DNA of 22,966 nucleotides, from assembly GCA_049325415.1 (NCBI GenBank), contig JBMOLL010000011.1, forward strand, positions 1 to 22,966. Reading direction: 5' to 3'. Below, one piece after another: positions 7,303 to 15,764 of this stretch. The position numbers and the translations under genes were made by a program. Below the pieces are notes generated by a model. That model was not told where the DNA came from and searched no databases. It worked only from the letters and a program-made list of their open reading frames with translations. The DNA is from JBMOLL01 sp049325415. GTDB lineage: Bacteria; Bacteroidota; Bacteroidia; Bacteroidales; GCA-2748055. How positions within the stretch are numbered: the first letter of the stretch is position 1; every line of letters begins with the position of its first letter.

Positions 7303-10300
7303 ATGAATAGTTTCAGGTTTCTGCTTAAAAGTCTGCTGCATTACCGCTTAAAACACCTTGCCGTATTGACAGGCATTGCCGTCAGCATGGCGGTTCTGAC
7401 CGGGGCCCTGATGGTGGGGGATACAGTAGCCTGGAACCTGAGGAAGATGGTTGATCTTCGGCTTGGGAGGATCACTCATTCCGTAAATTGCGGTGACCGT
7501 TTCGTAACCCTTGATCTGGCCGGCAGAATGGAAGAACAGTCCGAATTGTTGGTTGCACCGATCATGCAGTTGCAGGGCATGCTGCTTACCCCCGACGGCA
7601 GGACCCTGAACAGGGTATCGGTAGCGGGAGTGAACACCGGCTTCGGCAAAGTGACGGGGATCGGCACGTTCAACGATTCCCTCAGACACGACGAGGTGAT
7701 TGTCAGCCGTAATGTAGCTGAACATCTTGGGGTGAAGGTAGGCGACGAGCTCCTGCTGAGGATCAGGAAAGCCAGTCTGGTTCCGCTGAACGCTCCGTTT
7801 GTTGCCGACAACGGAGGATCGGTACTTGCCCGCGTCAGGATCAGGGCAGTGGCCGGAGATGATGAACTCGGACGCTATTCCCTCCGGGTGACACAGAGCC
7901 CGCCTTTCAACCTTTTTATGTCGCTCACGGCGCTGAATGCGCTTATGGAAACCAGTGGCAAGGCCAATACGCTCCTGATTTCAGCCGGAAAGGAGACCGG
8001 CACCTCCATGCTTCAGGCCCGTTTGAAAGAGGCCTGGCAACCTGCCGATGAACAGCTTAAAATCGTTCAGACCGTAACCGGAGAGCTCAGCATCACCTCG
8101 GAAAGGGTCTTCCTCGACGACGCTTTAACGCGCGAATTGCAGGGCCTGACCGGGGAGAAGCAGTTTATTCTTACCTATTTTATCAACGCTGTTGAAAAAG
8201 GTCAGGCATCAACCCCCTATTCCTTCGTTTCCACCCTGCCTGAGGAAAGCATGGGCCGGAACGAGATCGTGATCAACCGGTGGCTGGCCGGCGATCTGGG
8301 AGCAGGCATAGGAGATACCCTGCTTCTAAGGTATTTTCTGGTGGGTCCGCTGAGAGAATTACGGGAAGATTCGGCCCGTTTTGTGGTCAGGGAGGTGGTC
8401 GACCTGAAAGGCATCTATGCCGATCCGACCCTGATGCCCGATATTCCCGGGCTGACCGATGCCGGGAACTGCCGTGACTGGGAAACAGGTATTCCGATAA
8501 AACTCGACAGGATCCGGGACAAGGATGAGGATTACTGGAACAGATACAGGGGAACGCCCAAGGCTTTTATCCGTATTGACCGGGCCGTCGAGCTCTGGCA
8601 GAACCGTTTTGGAAGCTATACCGCCCTGAGGATCGAAGGAGATTCGGGCATTTATAACCCTGTTTCCTCGGAGCTTAGGCAACTGCTTGATCCGGCCGGG
8701 GCCGGTATCACGGTTACCGATGTCCGGGCAACGGGCAAGCAGGCGGCAGTCCAGGGTACGGATTTCAGCCAGCTCTTTATCGGACTCGGCTTTTTTGTCT
8801 TGCTTGCTGCAGTGATCCTGACCATCCTGCTGCTGTATCTCAACCTGGAAGGAAGAAAAGAGCAGGTAGCGATCCTTTCGGCGACCGGATTTACGAGAAG
8901 CAGGATCATCAGCCTCCTGGCAACGGAACAATTACTGCTGTGCATACCGGCCATCGTACTCGGCATTCTCCTGGCCGTGTTCTATAATCACCTTGTTTTT
9001 AAGCTGCTGAACGGACTCTGGGGAGATATCGTCAGGACTGAACTGATAAAGACAGTCGTACTGCCTTCAACCCTCCTGAAAGGAGCTCTTATCACCCTGT
9101 TTATTAATGCTGCAGCGGTGATTCTCACCGTCAGAAGGTTTATCCGGCCTGCCGTGCATGAAGGACACAGGAGATCGTCGGGAAATGGGAGAAAATGGTC
9201 CGGGCCGTTTGTAATATCAGCCGTTCTTATTCCGGCAGCGGCTTCATTATTGTTGATCGTCTGGCAACTTGCCGGAAAGGAAACCGTAATGCCTTCGGTG
9301 TTTTTTCTCTCCGGGGGTCTCATGCTCATTTCCGCACTTTCCGGCATGTATTTTCTTCTTTCACGGGGCTTCAGTCCCGCTGCAGGAAATATCAGCCCGT
9401 TACGCATTGCACTTTCAAACAGCTTCAGGAACAGGGGCAGAAGCCTGGGCATTGTAAGCCTTTTCGCCCTGGGTTCATTTATCGTGATATCTACCGGAGC
9501 CAACCGGAAAGATCTTTTCGTTAATGCTTCCGATCCCCGGAGCGGTACAGGAGGCTTTACCTGGTTTGCCGAATCGGCGGTTCCCGTACTCCATGATCTG
9601 AACGAGCCCCGGGTAAAGAATGATCTTGGAATTCCCGGGTCGCTGTCGTTTGTTCAGTTTATGAAAGGCGAAGGGGACGATGCCAGTTGTTTGAACCTGA
9701 ACAGGATAAATCAGCCGGCCATACTGGCTGTTTCACCGGACAAGCTTAGCGGACGCTTTAGTTTTATCTCGGGTATTCAATCCCTTCCGGCTGGAGATCC
9801 CTGGTCGGTGCTTGATTCAGTTTTCCCTTCCGGAGTTGTTCCGGGGATTGCTGATGAAACAGTCATAAAGTGGGGACTGGGGATGAAAGCCGGGGATACA
9901 CTTCATTATACCGATGGAAACGGGAACGATATGGCTGTTCTGCTTGCCGGCGGACTGGCAGGTTCGGTTTTCCAGGGAAATGTTCTGATCTCCGGGAACC
10001 AATTTCTCCGGCACTTCCCCGATCACAGCGGTACCTCGGTATTCCTTATCTCTGAGCCGGCCGGAAATGAACTACAGGATGTGGAGCAGCTCAGGAACGT
10101 GATGCGCGATTATGGCTGGGACATGGAACTGACGGCTGCCCGTCTGGCGGCATTCAACAGTGTCACGAATACCTATCTGTCTATTTTTCTTGCCATGGGT
10201 GCTCTTGCACTGATGATCGGAACGATCGGGCTGGCCATAATCCTCCTCAGGACCATGCTGGAGCGTAAAAGTGAAATAGCGCTTCTGGGTGCGGTCGGTT

Positions 10301-10554
10301 ACAGGCGCAGGGACATTTTCCGGCTGGTTGCCACAGAGTTCCTTGCCTTACTTTTCGCAGGTATTCTTGCCGGTTCGCTCGCGGCCGTTATCGCCACCCT
10401 GCCCTCGTTGCTGAGTCCGAATACCGGCGTATCCCTGGCAGGGATCGGGAAAATCATCCTTTTACTGGTCATTAACGGTTTATTCTGGATCCTCTCATTC
10501 ACAGCCCTGGCGGTTGTCCGCAAGCAGAACGTTCAGGCACTCAGGAACGATTGA
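7303..10554 (+). CDS. Large FtsX-family ABC permease with two FtsX modules
   Basis: A 1083-residue inner-membrane protein. A first membrane helix near residues 18-40 is followed by a large extracytoplasmic domain of roughly 450 residues. The first FtsX module ('LFIGLGFFVLLAAVILTILLLY', then 'EQVAILSATGFTRSRII') follows, then two central helices ('VISAVLIPAAASLLLIV', 'VFFLSGGLMLISALSGMYFL'), a helix after 'RIALSNSFRNRGRSLGI', a second extracytoplasmic domain of about 210 residues, and a second FtsX module ('SEIALLGAVGYRRRDIF'). Both modules carry the 'E.A.L.A.G..R..I' coupling helix that docks on the ATPase. This layout matches the macrolide-exporter-like/LolCE superfamily but in a single duplicated chain. 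I start at ATG 7303 rather than the in-frame TTG at 7297, which lies directly after the ATPase stop. The gap to the ATPase gene is 6 bp. The cargo is unknown; the glycosyltransferase and propeller neighbours suggest an envelope role. Confidence 0.92.
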   Translation: MNSFRFLLKSLLHYRLKHLAVLTGIAVSMAVLTGALMVGDTVAWNLRKMVDLRLGRITHSVNCGDRFVTLDLAGRMEEQSELLVAPIMQLQGMLLTPDGRTLNRVSVAGVNTGFGKVTGIGTFNDSLRHDEVIVSRNVAEHLGVKVGDELLLRIRKASLVPLNAPFVADNGGSVLARVRIRAVAGDDELGRYSLRVTQSPPFNLFMSLTALNALMETSGKANTLLISAGKETGTSMLQARLKEAWQPADEQLKIVQTVTGELSITSERVFLDDALTRELQGLTGEKQFILTYFINAVEKGQASTPYSFVSTLPEESMGRNEIVINRWLAGDLGAGIGDTLLLRYFLVGPLRELREDSARFVVREVVDLKGIYADPTLMPDIPGLTDAGNCRDWETGIPIKLDRIRDKDEDYWNRYRGTPKAFIRIDRAVELWQNRFGSYTALRIEGDSGIYNPVSSELRQLLDPAGAGITVTDVRATGKQAAVQGTDFSQLFIGLGFFVLLAAVILTILLLYLNLEGRKEQVAILSATGFTRSRIISLLATEQLLLCIPAIVLGILLAVFYNHLVFKLLNGLWGDIVRTELIKTVVLPSTLLKGALITLFINAAAVILTVRRFIRPAVHEGHRRSSGNGRKWSGPFVISAVLIPAAASLLLIVWQLAGKETVMPSVFFLSGGLMLISALSGMYFLLSRGFSPAAGNISPLRIALSNSFRNRGRSLGIVSLFALGSFIVISTGANRKDLFVNASDPRSGTGGFTWFAESAVPVLHDLNEPRVKNDLGIPGSLSFVQFMKGEGDDASCLNLNRINQPAILAVSPDKLSGRFSFISGIQSLPAGDPWSVLDSVFPSGVVPGIADETVIKWGLGMKAGDTLHYTDGNGNDMAVLLAGGLAGSVFQGNVLISGNQFLRHFPDHSGTSVFLISEPAGNELQDVEQLRNVMRDYGWDMELTAARLAAFNSVTNTYLSIFLAMGALALMIGTIGLAIILLRTMLERKSEIALLGAVGYRRRDIFRLVATEFLALLFAGILAGSLAAVIATLPSLLSPNTGVSLAGIGKIILLLVINGLFWILSFTALAVVRKQNVQALRND

Positions 10555-10555
10555 A

Positions 10556-11446
10556 TCAGAAAAGCCTGGAGAGTTTTCGGGGGATGGGGGATTCAATCCG
10601 GATGTTTTCTCCTGTAAGAGGATGAATCACCTCCAGTTTCCAGGCATGCAGTCCCAATCTGTCGGAAGGATTCAAATCAGAGCCGTATTTCTTGTCGCCG
10701 ATAACCGGATGCCCCGATTCAGCCATATGTACCCTGATCTGGTCGCGTTTCCCCTGTTTTATTCTGATTTCCAGCATGGTAAACAGTCTTGACCGACGAA
10801 TGACCCTGTAGGAGGTCTCTGCAAAATCCCCTTTTAAGCGGTCCTGGGAAGAGCCAACCCTGTACCCGCTGTCATCGCGGATAAAAGACGAGATCGTCCC
10901 TTCATCGTTTTCTATTTCTCCTTCCACCACAGCAAGGTAAACCCTGTCTTTAACCAGGTCGTTCCATTTTTTCTGGAACAGACCCTGGATTTTCTCACTT
11001 CTGGCGAACAGCATTACCCCGGAGCTTTCTCTTTCCAGGCGCTGAATGGGATATACAACGTTGCTCCTGTTTTCAAATTTCACGTGTTTGATAAGGATGC
11101 CCAGCGCCGTTTGCTGCCGGCCGTTTTTGTCGGGTACAGACAGGATACCTGCATGTTTATCGATGGCGATCAGGTCGTTATCCTTATAAAGAATGGTGAT
11201 CCCCCTGAGGCTCTTTTCTTCCCCGCCTCTGTAGGCTTTTACAGTTACCTCGTTTCCCGCTGCCAGGGGCCTGTTGAACTGGCTTTCGCTGATACCGTTA
11301 ACCAGGATCTGGTTTTCCCTGAGCATGGTCTTTATATTATTCCTGTTTTTACCAGGCAGGACCTCTGTCAGGAAACTCATCAGTTCAACGGACTTTGTAA
11401 CCCTGAAGTGCTGGTCTTCCTTTTTTTGCCGGAATTGATTGGACAT
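10556..11446 (-). CDS. RluA-family pseudouridine synthase with Glu at the catalytic Asp position
   Basis: A 296-residue protein from the ATG at 11446. Residues about 17-75 are an S4-like RNA-binding domain ('RNNIKTMLRENQILVNG'), and residues about 82-296 are the RluA-type catalytic domain. The family motif HRLDxxTSG appears as 'PIQRLERESSG' (133-143), so the position of the catalytic aspartate is E138 (codon GAA). The rest of the domain looks intact, including 'QIRVHMAESGHPVIGDKKYG' and 'GLHAWKLEVIHPLTGE' near the end. In characterised pseudouridine synthases this Asp is essential, so the protein may be a binding-only or unusual enzyme; a family-specific variant is also possible. An ATG at 11497 is in frame but would overlap the upstream small gene by 41 bp, so the ATG 10 bp after that gene's stop is preferred. 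Its stop faces the permease stop with one base between. Confidence 0.85.
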   Translation of the reverse strand: MSNQFRQKKEDQHFRVTKSVELMSFLTEVLPGKNRNNIKTMLRENQILVNGISESQFNRPLAAGNEVTVKAYRGGEEKSLRGITILYKDNDLIAIDKHAGILSVPDKNGRQQTALGILIKHVKFENRSNVVYPIQRLERESSGVMLFARSEKIQGLFQKKWNDLVKDRVYLAVVEGEIENDEGTISSFIRDDSGYRVGSSQDRLKGDFAETSYRVIRRSRLFTMLEIRIKQGKRDQIRVHMAESGHPVIGDKKYGSDLNPSDRLGLHAWKLEVIHPLTGENIRIESPIPRKLSRLF

Positions 11447-11456
11447 CTGCTGAGTG

Positions 11457-11636
11457 TTATTTTTTTGGTTCCCAGTAGCATACCTTGGGAGAGACAATGC
11501 TCCCGTCGGTTTTGAGGACCTTCATGGCTTTGTCCACTTCTTTCCGGTCTATACCTGAAATGTCGGCTATTTGTCCGGCACTCAGGGGCTTGCCAGCCTG
11601 TTTCATCACTTCGATGACTTTGTCTTTTGTCTCCAT
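11457..11636 (-). CDS. Small winged-helix-like DNA-binding protein, 59 residues
   Basis: A short reading frame of 59 residues: METKDKVIEVMKQAGKPLSA, then 'GQIADISGIDRKEVDKAMKV', then 'LKTDGSIVSPKVCYWEPKK'. The pattern of a helix, 'GKPL.AGQIAD.SG.D..EVDKA...L...G.IVSP...YW', matches a minimal winged helix-turn-helix: recognition helix around residues 30-42, wing around 44-55. Similar stand-alone small proteins are common in Bacteroidota and are usually listed as hypothetical or as transcriptional regulators. It lies 10 bp upstream of the preferred start of the RluA-like gene and probably shares its transcript. A TACCTTAG sequence 29 bp upstream of the ATG could be its promoter -7 element. DNA binding is inferred from fold alone; no target is known. 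Confidence 0.75.
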   Translation of the reverse strand: METKDKVIEVMKQAGKPLSAGQIADISGIDRKEVDKAMKVLKTDGSIVSPKVCYWEPKK

Positions 11637-11664
11637 ATGAATCTGTTAAATGGAATTAAGAGTG

Positions 11665-11672
11665 CTAAGGTA
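11665..11672 (-). promoter_or_regulatory. Possible promoter -7 element for the small winged-helix gene
   Basis: The minus strand reads TACCTTAG, one base off the Bacteroidota consensus TAnnTTTG, about 29 bp upstream of the ATG at 11636. No clear TTTG-type -33 element is at the right distance. The remaining 11637-11766 spacer holds no other convincing signal. Confidence 0.3.
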
Positions 11673-11766
11673 AAAAAAAGTCCGGGCATCACACTGCATC
11701 ACTACTTATCCGGGAACGAAAACTTTGGTATTCTCCACCATTTTGCCGGTATCGGCTGTGGTTTCT

Positions 11767-12669
11767 TTATTCCACAAAATCAAAAATCCGCTGGTATATT
11801 TCAATGAATTCCTCCTGGCTGAAGCCCAGATGCTTACCGTCGGGGATCAGCAGCAGTTCGTTTTTCACCTTCAGGCTGTCGAGACGGTGATGAAGGGCAA
11901 GTGCCTGCGAAGGAGGAACTACTTCATCCTTCATCCCGTGAATGCTTATCACGGGAGGTGAATGCGCAGAGAGCCTGTTCACCGGCGAGTAATCATCCAT
12001 GATCAGTTCCCTGTCGTTAACCTTGTTCAGCCATGAGGCAGCGTAGTTCCATTCCGGTTTTTCATTACGCAGGTAGGTTTCCACTTTTCTGATATCCGTG
12101 ATTCCGAACCAGTTGATCACTGCCTTTATCTGAAGCTTGTCGCCACAGAAACAGGGATGACTGCCCGGCAGGGTATTCAGAAAGCCTGTTAGCAGGGCCA
12201 GGTGCCCACCGGCAGATTCGCCGGAGAGATATACCCGGTCCGTATCGATCTGGTAATTTGATGCATTCTCTGCAATCCACCGGAGCGCCAGCATGCAGTC
12301 GTCCACTGCCTGTGGTGCAGTTCCTTCACCCCGTCGGTACTCGATGTTCACAATATTCCAGCCCTTTTCCATGTATGGAAGGAAAAAGGGTGTGACCGTC
12401 TCTTTGGATCCGCCACACCATCCTCCCCCGTGAATATAAACAAGAACCGGATGGATGCTTGTATCGGGCTTCCAGTAATCAGGTTCGCCAATCCAGGATC
12501 CCTGGGTGTAAACATCGAGCACTTGCCCGGGTAGGGGGCCATAGGGGATATCTTTCGAAACTGAAAAACGCTGTGCCCGGAAAGGACTGTTATCAGGGCT
12601 GGGCGGGACAGACGACTGCTTACAGGCTGGCAGGAAAGCTACCAGCAAAAAAAGAAGTATCCTGTACAT
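11767..12669 (-). CDS. Alpha/beta-hydrolase esterase lipoprotein (BD-FAE/HSL-like)
   Basis: A 300-residue protein with a lipoprotein signal (hydrophobic residues 4-14, lipobox LPAC with C16). The oxyanion-hole motif is HGGGW (80-84), the nucleophile elbow is GESAGG with S152, and the likely acid and base are D248 ('HGMKDEV') and H280 ('DGKHLGF'), a complete catalytic triad. The layout matches the carbohydrate-esterase-like alpha/beta hydrolases often found in glycan operons, where they remove acetyl or feruloyl groups; substrate is not provable here. The start is ATG 12669, two bases after the GH3 stop; an in-frame TTG at 12675 is less likely because it lies partly inside that gene. It is the last gene of the minus-strand glycan operon. 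No strong terminator follows it. Confidence 0.9.
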   Translation of the reverse strand: MYRILLFLLVAFLPACKQSSVPPSPDNSPFRAQRFSVSKDIPYGPLPGQVLDVYTQGSWIGEPDYWKPDTSIHPVLVYIHGGGWCGGSKETVTPFFLPYMEKGWNIVNIEYRRGEGTAPQAVDDCMLALRWIAENASNYQIDTDRVYLSGESAGGHLALLTGFLNTLPGSHPCFCGDKLQIKAVINWFGITDIRKVETYLRNEKPEWNYAASWLNKVNDRELIMDDYSPVNRLSAHSPPVISIHGMKDEVVPPSQALALHHRLDSLKVKNELLLIPDGKHLGFSQEEFIEIYQRIFDFVE

Positions 12670-12671
12670 AA

Positions 12672-14861
12672 TCAAAGGTTTATGCGGGTAAGCCCCTTCA
12701 GTTTTATATCTTCCGAAGAACTTCCCACCATAAGACGTACAGTGCCCTGCTCAACCACAAAACTATTTTTTCCGGTATCCCAGTAGGCAAGATCAGCTTT
12801 TTTTACTACCAGCGGTACGGTGAGTTTCTCTCCGGACTGCAGGTGCACTCTTTTAAATCCCCTGAGTTCTTTTAATGGGCGTTCTACTGCGGAACCCGGG
12901 TAACTTGCATAGAGCTGGACAACCTCGTCACCATCCCTGGTGCCCGTGTTCCGGATATCAACCAGCACGGTGAATTCCTCTTCGCCGGCTCCGACTTCTT
13001 TCGGGCACCTCAGGTTTGAATACTCAAATGTGGTATAACTCAGGCCGTAACCAAAAGGAAATAATGGTTTTTCTTTCGCGTACATGTAGGTTCTTCCGTT
13101 GCGGATATTGTAATCCATCATGGGAGGCAGGACTTCGGTGGAGGAGGGCCAGGTCTGCACCAACCGCCCGGCCGGATTATAATCCCCGAACAGCACATCG
13201 GCAAGGGCACTGCCCTGTTCCTGACTGCAATGGGTCATATGGACGATGGCCGGAATATTCTGCCAGGTCCAGTTTATACTGTAAGGGAAACTGCTGATCA
13301 GGACAATAATTGTATTCGGATTAACCGCATATATCCTTCTAATCAGGTCTTCCTGTTCCAGTTCCAGGACCTTCCTGTCGACCGCTTCCTTACCATCGCT
13401 TGGAACGGGGCATTTTGCCCAACCGGCATTCCCGGTGGTATGATTTCCCACGACCACAATGGCAATATCGGCATTGCGGGCAATTTCCACAGCTTTGTTA
13501 AAAGAGTTGTCACGGGCAAAAGATACCTGGCTGTAGCCGGAGGTCTTGCTTATAATACCCTGAAGAGGAGAGATGTAGTAGGGAGGTGTTCCCGAGTACC
13601 AGTCGAGCAGAACGGTATCGGCCCAGGGTCCGATCACGGCAATTTTGCTGTTTTTCTTCCTGTCAAGGGGGAGCAATTGATCCTGGTTCTTCAGGAGCAC
13701 GATGGATTCCCGGGTTACCTCAAGTACTGCATTCCTGTTCTCCCGGGTCAGCCAGGGTGCTATACTGTCTGTGATCCCGATCTTCCTGTACGGGACCAGG
13801 TCGGGGGGATCGAGCTGACCCAGTTTTATCATTACCCTGAAAACACCACGGAGAGCTTCATCGAGGTCTGCTTCGCTGAGGTAGCCATTGGCGAGTGCAC
13901 CGTAGACGCCCAGTACATAATTATCCAGAAACTGGTTGATCCCGGCATCGAGGCAGGCTTCTGCAGCATGGAAAGGATCGGAATAGCTTTTATGTGCGGT
14001 CTGTAGTAAGCCGTAAGCTCCTCCGTCGGTGCAGATGATGCCGTTCTGACCCCATTCTTTCACCGTGATGTTTTTCAGTATCGGACTGACAGTCATTGGG
14101 ATGCCGTTCACTGCATTATAGGAAGCCATATAGGCCCTTGAACCACCTTCGGTCACTCCTTTGTAAAAAGGGTAGGAGTAATATTCCCTGAAGAGCCTTT
14201 CATCGAAATCGGAGGATGAGCTGTCGCGACCGTTTTCATTGCTGTTGGCAAGAAAATGTTTCATCAGGGAGGCCGTCATCCAGTAATCAGGGTCATCCCC
14301 CTGCAAACCTTTTACAAAGGCAACAACCATGTGGCCGTTAAACCAGGCATCTTCACCATAGCATTCTTCTGTTCTTCCCCATCTCGGGTCTCTTCCAAGA
14401 TCGGCATTCGGTGCTCTGACCACCAGTCCGCCGCGCCGGAAATGTTCATTCTGAAAGAGGTAGCGGGTTTCATATGCTTCAATGCCGGCAACCTTTCTGA
14501 GAGCCTCCGGATCCCAGGTCTCAGCCAGGCCAATTGCCTGGGGGAAAATCGTCGTCGGGGTCGGATTCCGGCTTCCCCAGTTACTGGGCCCTCCCTGGGC
14601 CAGTCCGTGCAGTCCTTCCACATGGCGCGCCCCTTTCACACCCAGCCGGGGTACAGATGGATCCGTTCCCAGGCAGGCCACCTTTTCATCGAGGGTCATC
14701 AGAGAGAGAAGGTTATCTATGCGTTCTTCCATCCCAAGATCCGGGTTTTCAAAGGGATAACGGTATACGGTCTGAGCCCTTGAAGGTAGTGAAACTGAAA
14801 GGGAAATCAGGAGGGTAACCGCAATGGCGAGACAACGTCGGTGAAGTTCAGGTGTTCTCAT
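12672..14861 (-). CDS. Secreted GH3 beta-glucosidase/beta-xylosidase
   Basis: A 729-residue glycoside hydrolase family 3 enzyme with an N-terminal signal peptide (hydrophobic residues 10-24, 'PSRAQ' end). The family blocks are clear: 'GRDPRWGRTEECYGED' (156-171), the 'KHF' substrate loop (201-203), 'YMASYNAVNGIPM' (244-256), and the nucleophile Asp D279 in 'ICTDGGAY'. The second alpha/beta domain contains 'IAVIGPWADTVLLDWYSGTP', and a C-terminal fibronectin-III-like domain starts after 'FPFGYGLSYTTF'. The 'WYSGTP' segment is more like the xylosidase/glucosidase subgroup that acts on plant oligosaccharides. The reading frame extends upstream to 15035, but that part lies inside the neighbouring gene; ATG 14861 gives a clean signal peptide. 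The preceding gene ends 10 bp upstream. Exact sugar specificity is not determined. Confidence 0.95.
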   Translation of the reverse strand: MRTPELHRRCLAIAVTLLISLSVSLPSRAQTVYRYPFENPDLGMEERIDNLLSLMTLDEKVACLGTDPSVPRLGVKGARHVEGLHGLAQGGPSNWGSRNPTPTTIFPQAIGLAETWDPEALRKVAGIEAYETRYLFQNEHFRRGGLVVRAPNADLGRDPRWGRTEECYGEDAWFNGHMVVAFVKGLQGDDPDYWMTASLMKHFLANSNENGRDSSSSDFDERLFREYYSYPFYKGVTEGGSRAYMASYNAVNGIPMTVSPILKNITVKEWGQNGIICTDGGAYGLLQTAHKSYSDPFHAAEACLDAGINQFLDNYVLGVYGALANGYLSEADLDEALRGVFRVMIKLGQLDPPDLVPYRKIGITDSIAPWLTRENRNAVLEVTRESIVLLKNQDQLLPLDRKKNSKIAVIGPWADTVLLDWYSGTPPYYISPLQGIISKTSGYSQVSFARDNSFNKAVEIARNADIAIVVVGNHTTGNAGWAKCPVPSDGKEAVDRKVLELEQEDLIRRIYAVNPNTIIVLISSFPYSINWTWQNIPAIVHMTHCSQEQGSALADVLFGDYNPAGRLVQTWPSSTEVLPPMMDYNIRNGRTYMYAKEKPLFPFGYGLSYTTFEYSNLRCPKEVGAGEEEFTVLVDIRNTGTRDGDEVVQLYASYPGSAVERPLKELRGFKRVHLQSGEKLTVPLVVKKADLAYWDTGKNSFVVEQGTVRLMVGSSSEDIKLKGLTRINL

Positions 14862-14871
14862 AATTATGGGT

Positions 14872-15753
14872 TTAGTTTTCAGATTTTCGGATTTTTCGGG
14901 CCAGGTCCTGCAACCCTTCCATGTTTTTCTCGAGTACCGGTTTGATATCCTGGCCTTCGGTGTGTCCCAGGATGCCAATCGTTCCAGTGAAGCCCGAATC
15001 ATAGACCTTTTTAAGCATGGCATATTCCAGGTCACCTTCTCCCACCGGGATGATCTTTGGTCCCTCTTTTTTCATCCCGTTGATATTCACGGCCGAGAGG
15101 TAAGGCAGCATCCGTTCGAAAAGCTCGGGGAAACGTTCGGTCTGCAAGTGGCCGTGGTGGAAATTATACACGATCCGAAGGTGCTCAGGGTCGATATTCC
15201 GGATCAGTCGGATCTGGTTTTCGGGCTCGCCGAACCAGCCCCCGTGATTATAAAGGGCTACCGTTGAACCCGACTCTGCTGCCCGGCTTTGTACTGCCCG
15301 TATGGCTTTTTCAGCTTTGGCCAGTTTTCCGGCCTCATCCAGGCCGTCAAAGTAGGATTCAGGAAAGGAGAGCCAGAGTTCGGTAGAAACCTTCTCATCA
15401 CGCAGAGTGTTGAAAATAAACTCATTGGACGGGTTAAAAAGGGATGAGTCAGCACCGTCCACCCAGAGCCACACTGCTCTGAGCCTAATATGTCCTTCTC
15501 TGAGGACCTGCAGCTCATGTTTAAAAGATGGCAGGTGTTCATCCCTGTAATCGTAGGCCAGCTGGCTGATACCGAGATCCCTGAGCATAGCCGCCCGTTC
15601 TTCCGGTGTACGGTTCTGGGCGTCAAAGGGAACAATGCACCAGGCTACCAGGTTTTCGTTGCGAAAGGGATCATCTTTTCTCATCAGGTTATGCTTGCAG
15701 GCCGAGACCAGGAGGACCGGCAGAAAGGAAAGAATGATGAATATTCTTCTCAT
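14872..15753 (-). CDS. Lipoprotein with xylose-isomerase-like TIM barrel
   Basis: A 293-residue protein. The N-terminal lipoprotein signal has the lipobox LVSAC with C19, and the mature part is a sugar isomerase/AP-endonuclease-2-like TIM barrel. Visible barrel elements include 'LRDLGISQLAYDYRD' (58-71), 'ELWLSF' (125-130), 'VALYNHGGWFGEPENQ' (165-180, likely metal and substrate loop with N169 and H170), 'VYNFHHGH' (195-202) and 'AVNINGM' (221-227). The position usually holding a C-terminal metal-binding Glu reads 'GILGH' (260-264), so metal ligation may differ from the classical enzymes. Most barrel proteins of this superfamily are cytosolic; secreted relatives in Bacteroidota are linked to periplasmic sugar processing, including 3-keto-glycoside cleavage. 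That role is only a suggestion because no Gfo/Idh oxidoreductase is nearby. It sits in the glycan operon, 10-11 bp from both neighbours. Confidence 0.85.
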   Translation of the reverse strand: MRRIFIILSFLPVLLVSACKHNLMRKDDPFRNENLVAWCIVPFDAQNRTPEERAAMLRDLGISQLAYDYRDEHLPSFKHELQVLREGHIRLRAVWLWVDGADSSLFNPSNEFIFNTLRDEKVSTELWLSFPESYFDGLDEAGKLAKAEKAIRAVQSRAAESGSTVALYNHGGWFGEPENQIRLIRNIDPEHLRIVYNFHHGHLQTERFPELFERMLPYLSAVNINGMKKEGPKIIPVGEGDLEYAMLKKVYDSGFTGTIGILGHTEGQDIKPVLEKNMEGLQDLARKIRKSEN

Positions 15754-15764
15754 GGTCAGAGGAT

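Noticed and set aside
11737..11762. Hairpin ACCA/GCCG...CGGC/TGGT downstream of the esterase gene
   Set aside because: The stem has an asymmetric internal loop, and on the minus strand it lies at the very end of the spacer next to the stop without a following T run, so it is not a convincing terminator for that operon.
13230..14006. Plus-strand open frame of 258 codons inside the GH3 gene
   Set aside because: Low-complexity translation without domains, antisense to intact GH3 catalytic blocks.
14862..15035. Upstream extension of the GH3 reading frame (58 extra codons)
   Set aside because: It lies inside the TIM-barrel lipoprotein gene and would bury the signal peptide; ATG 14861 is preferred.
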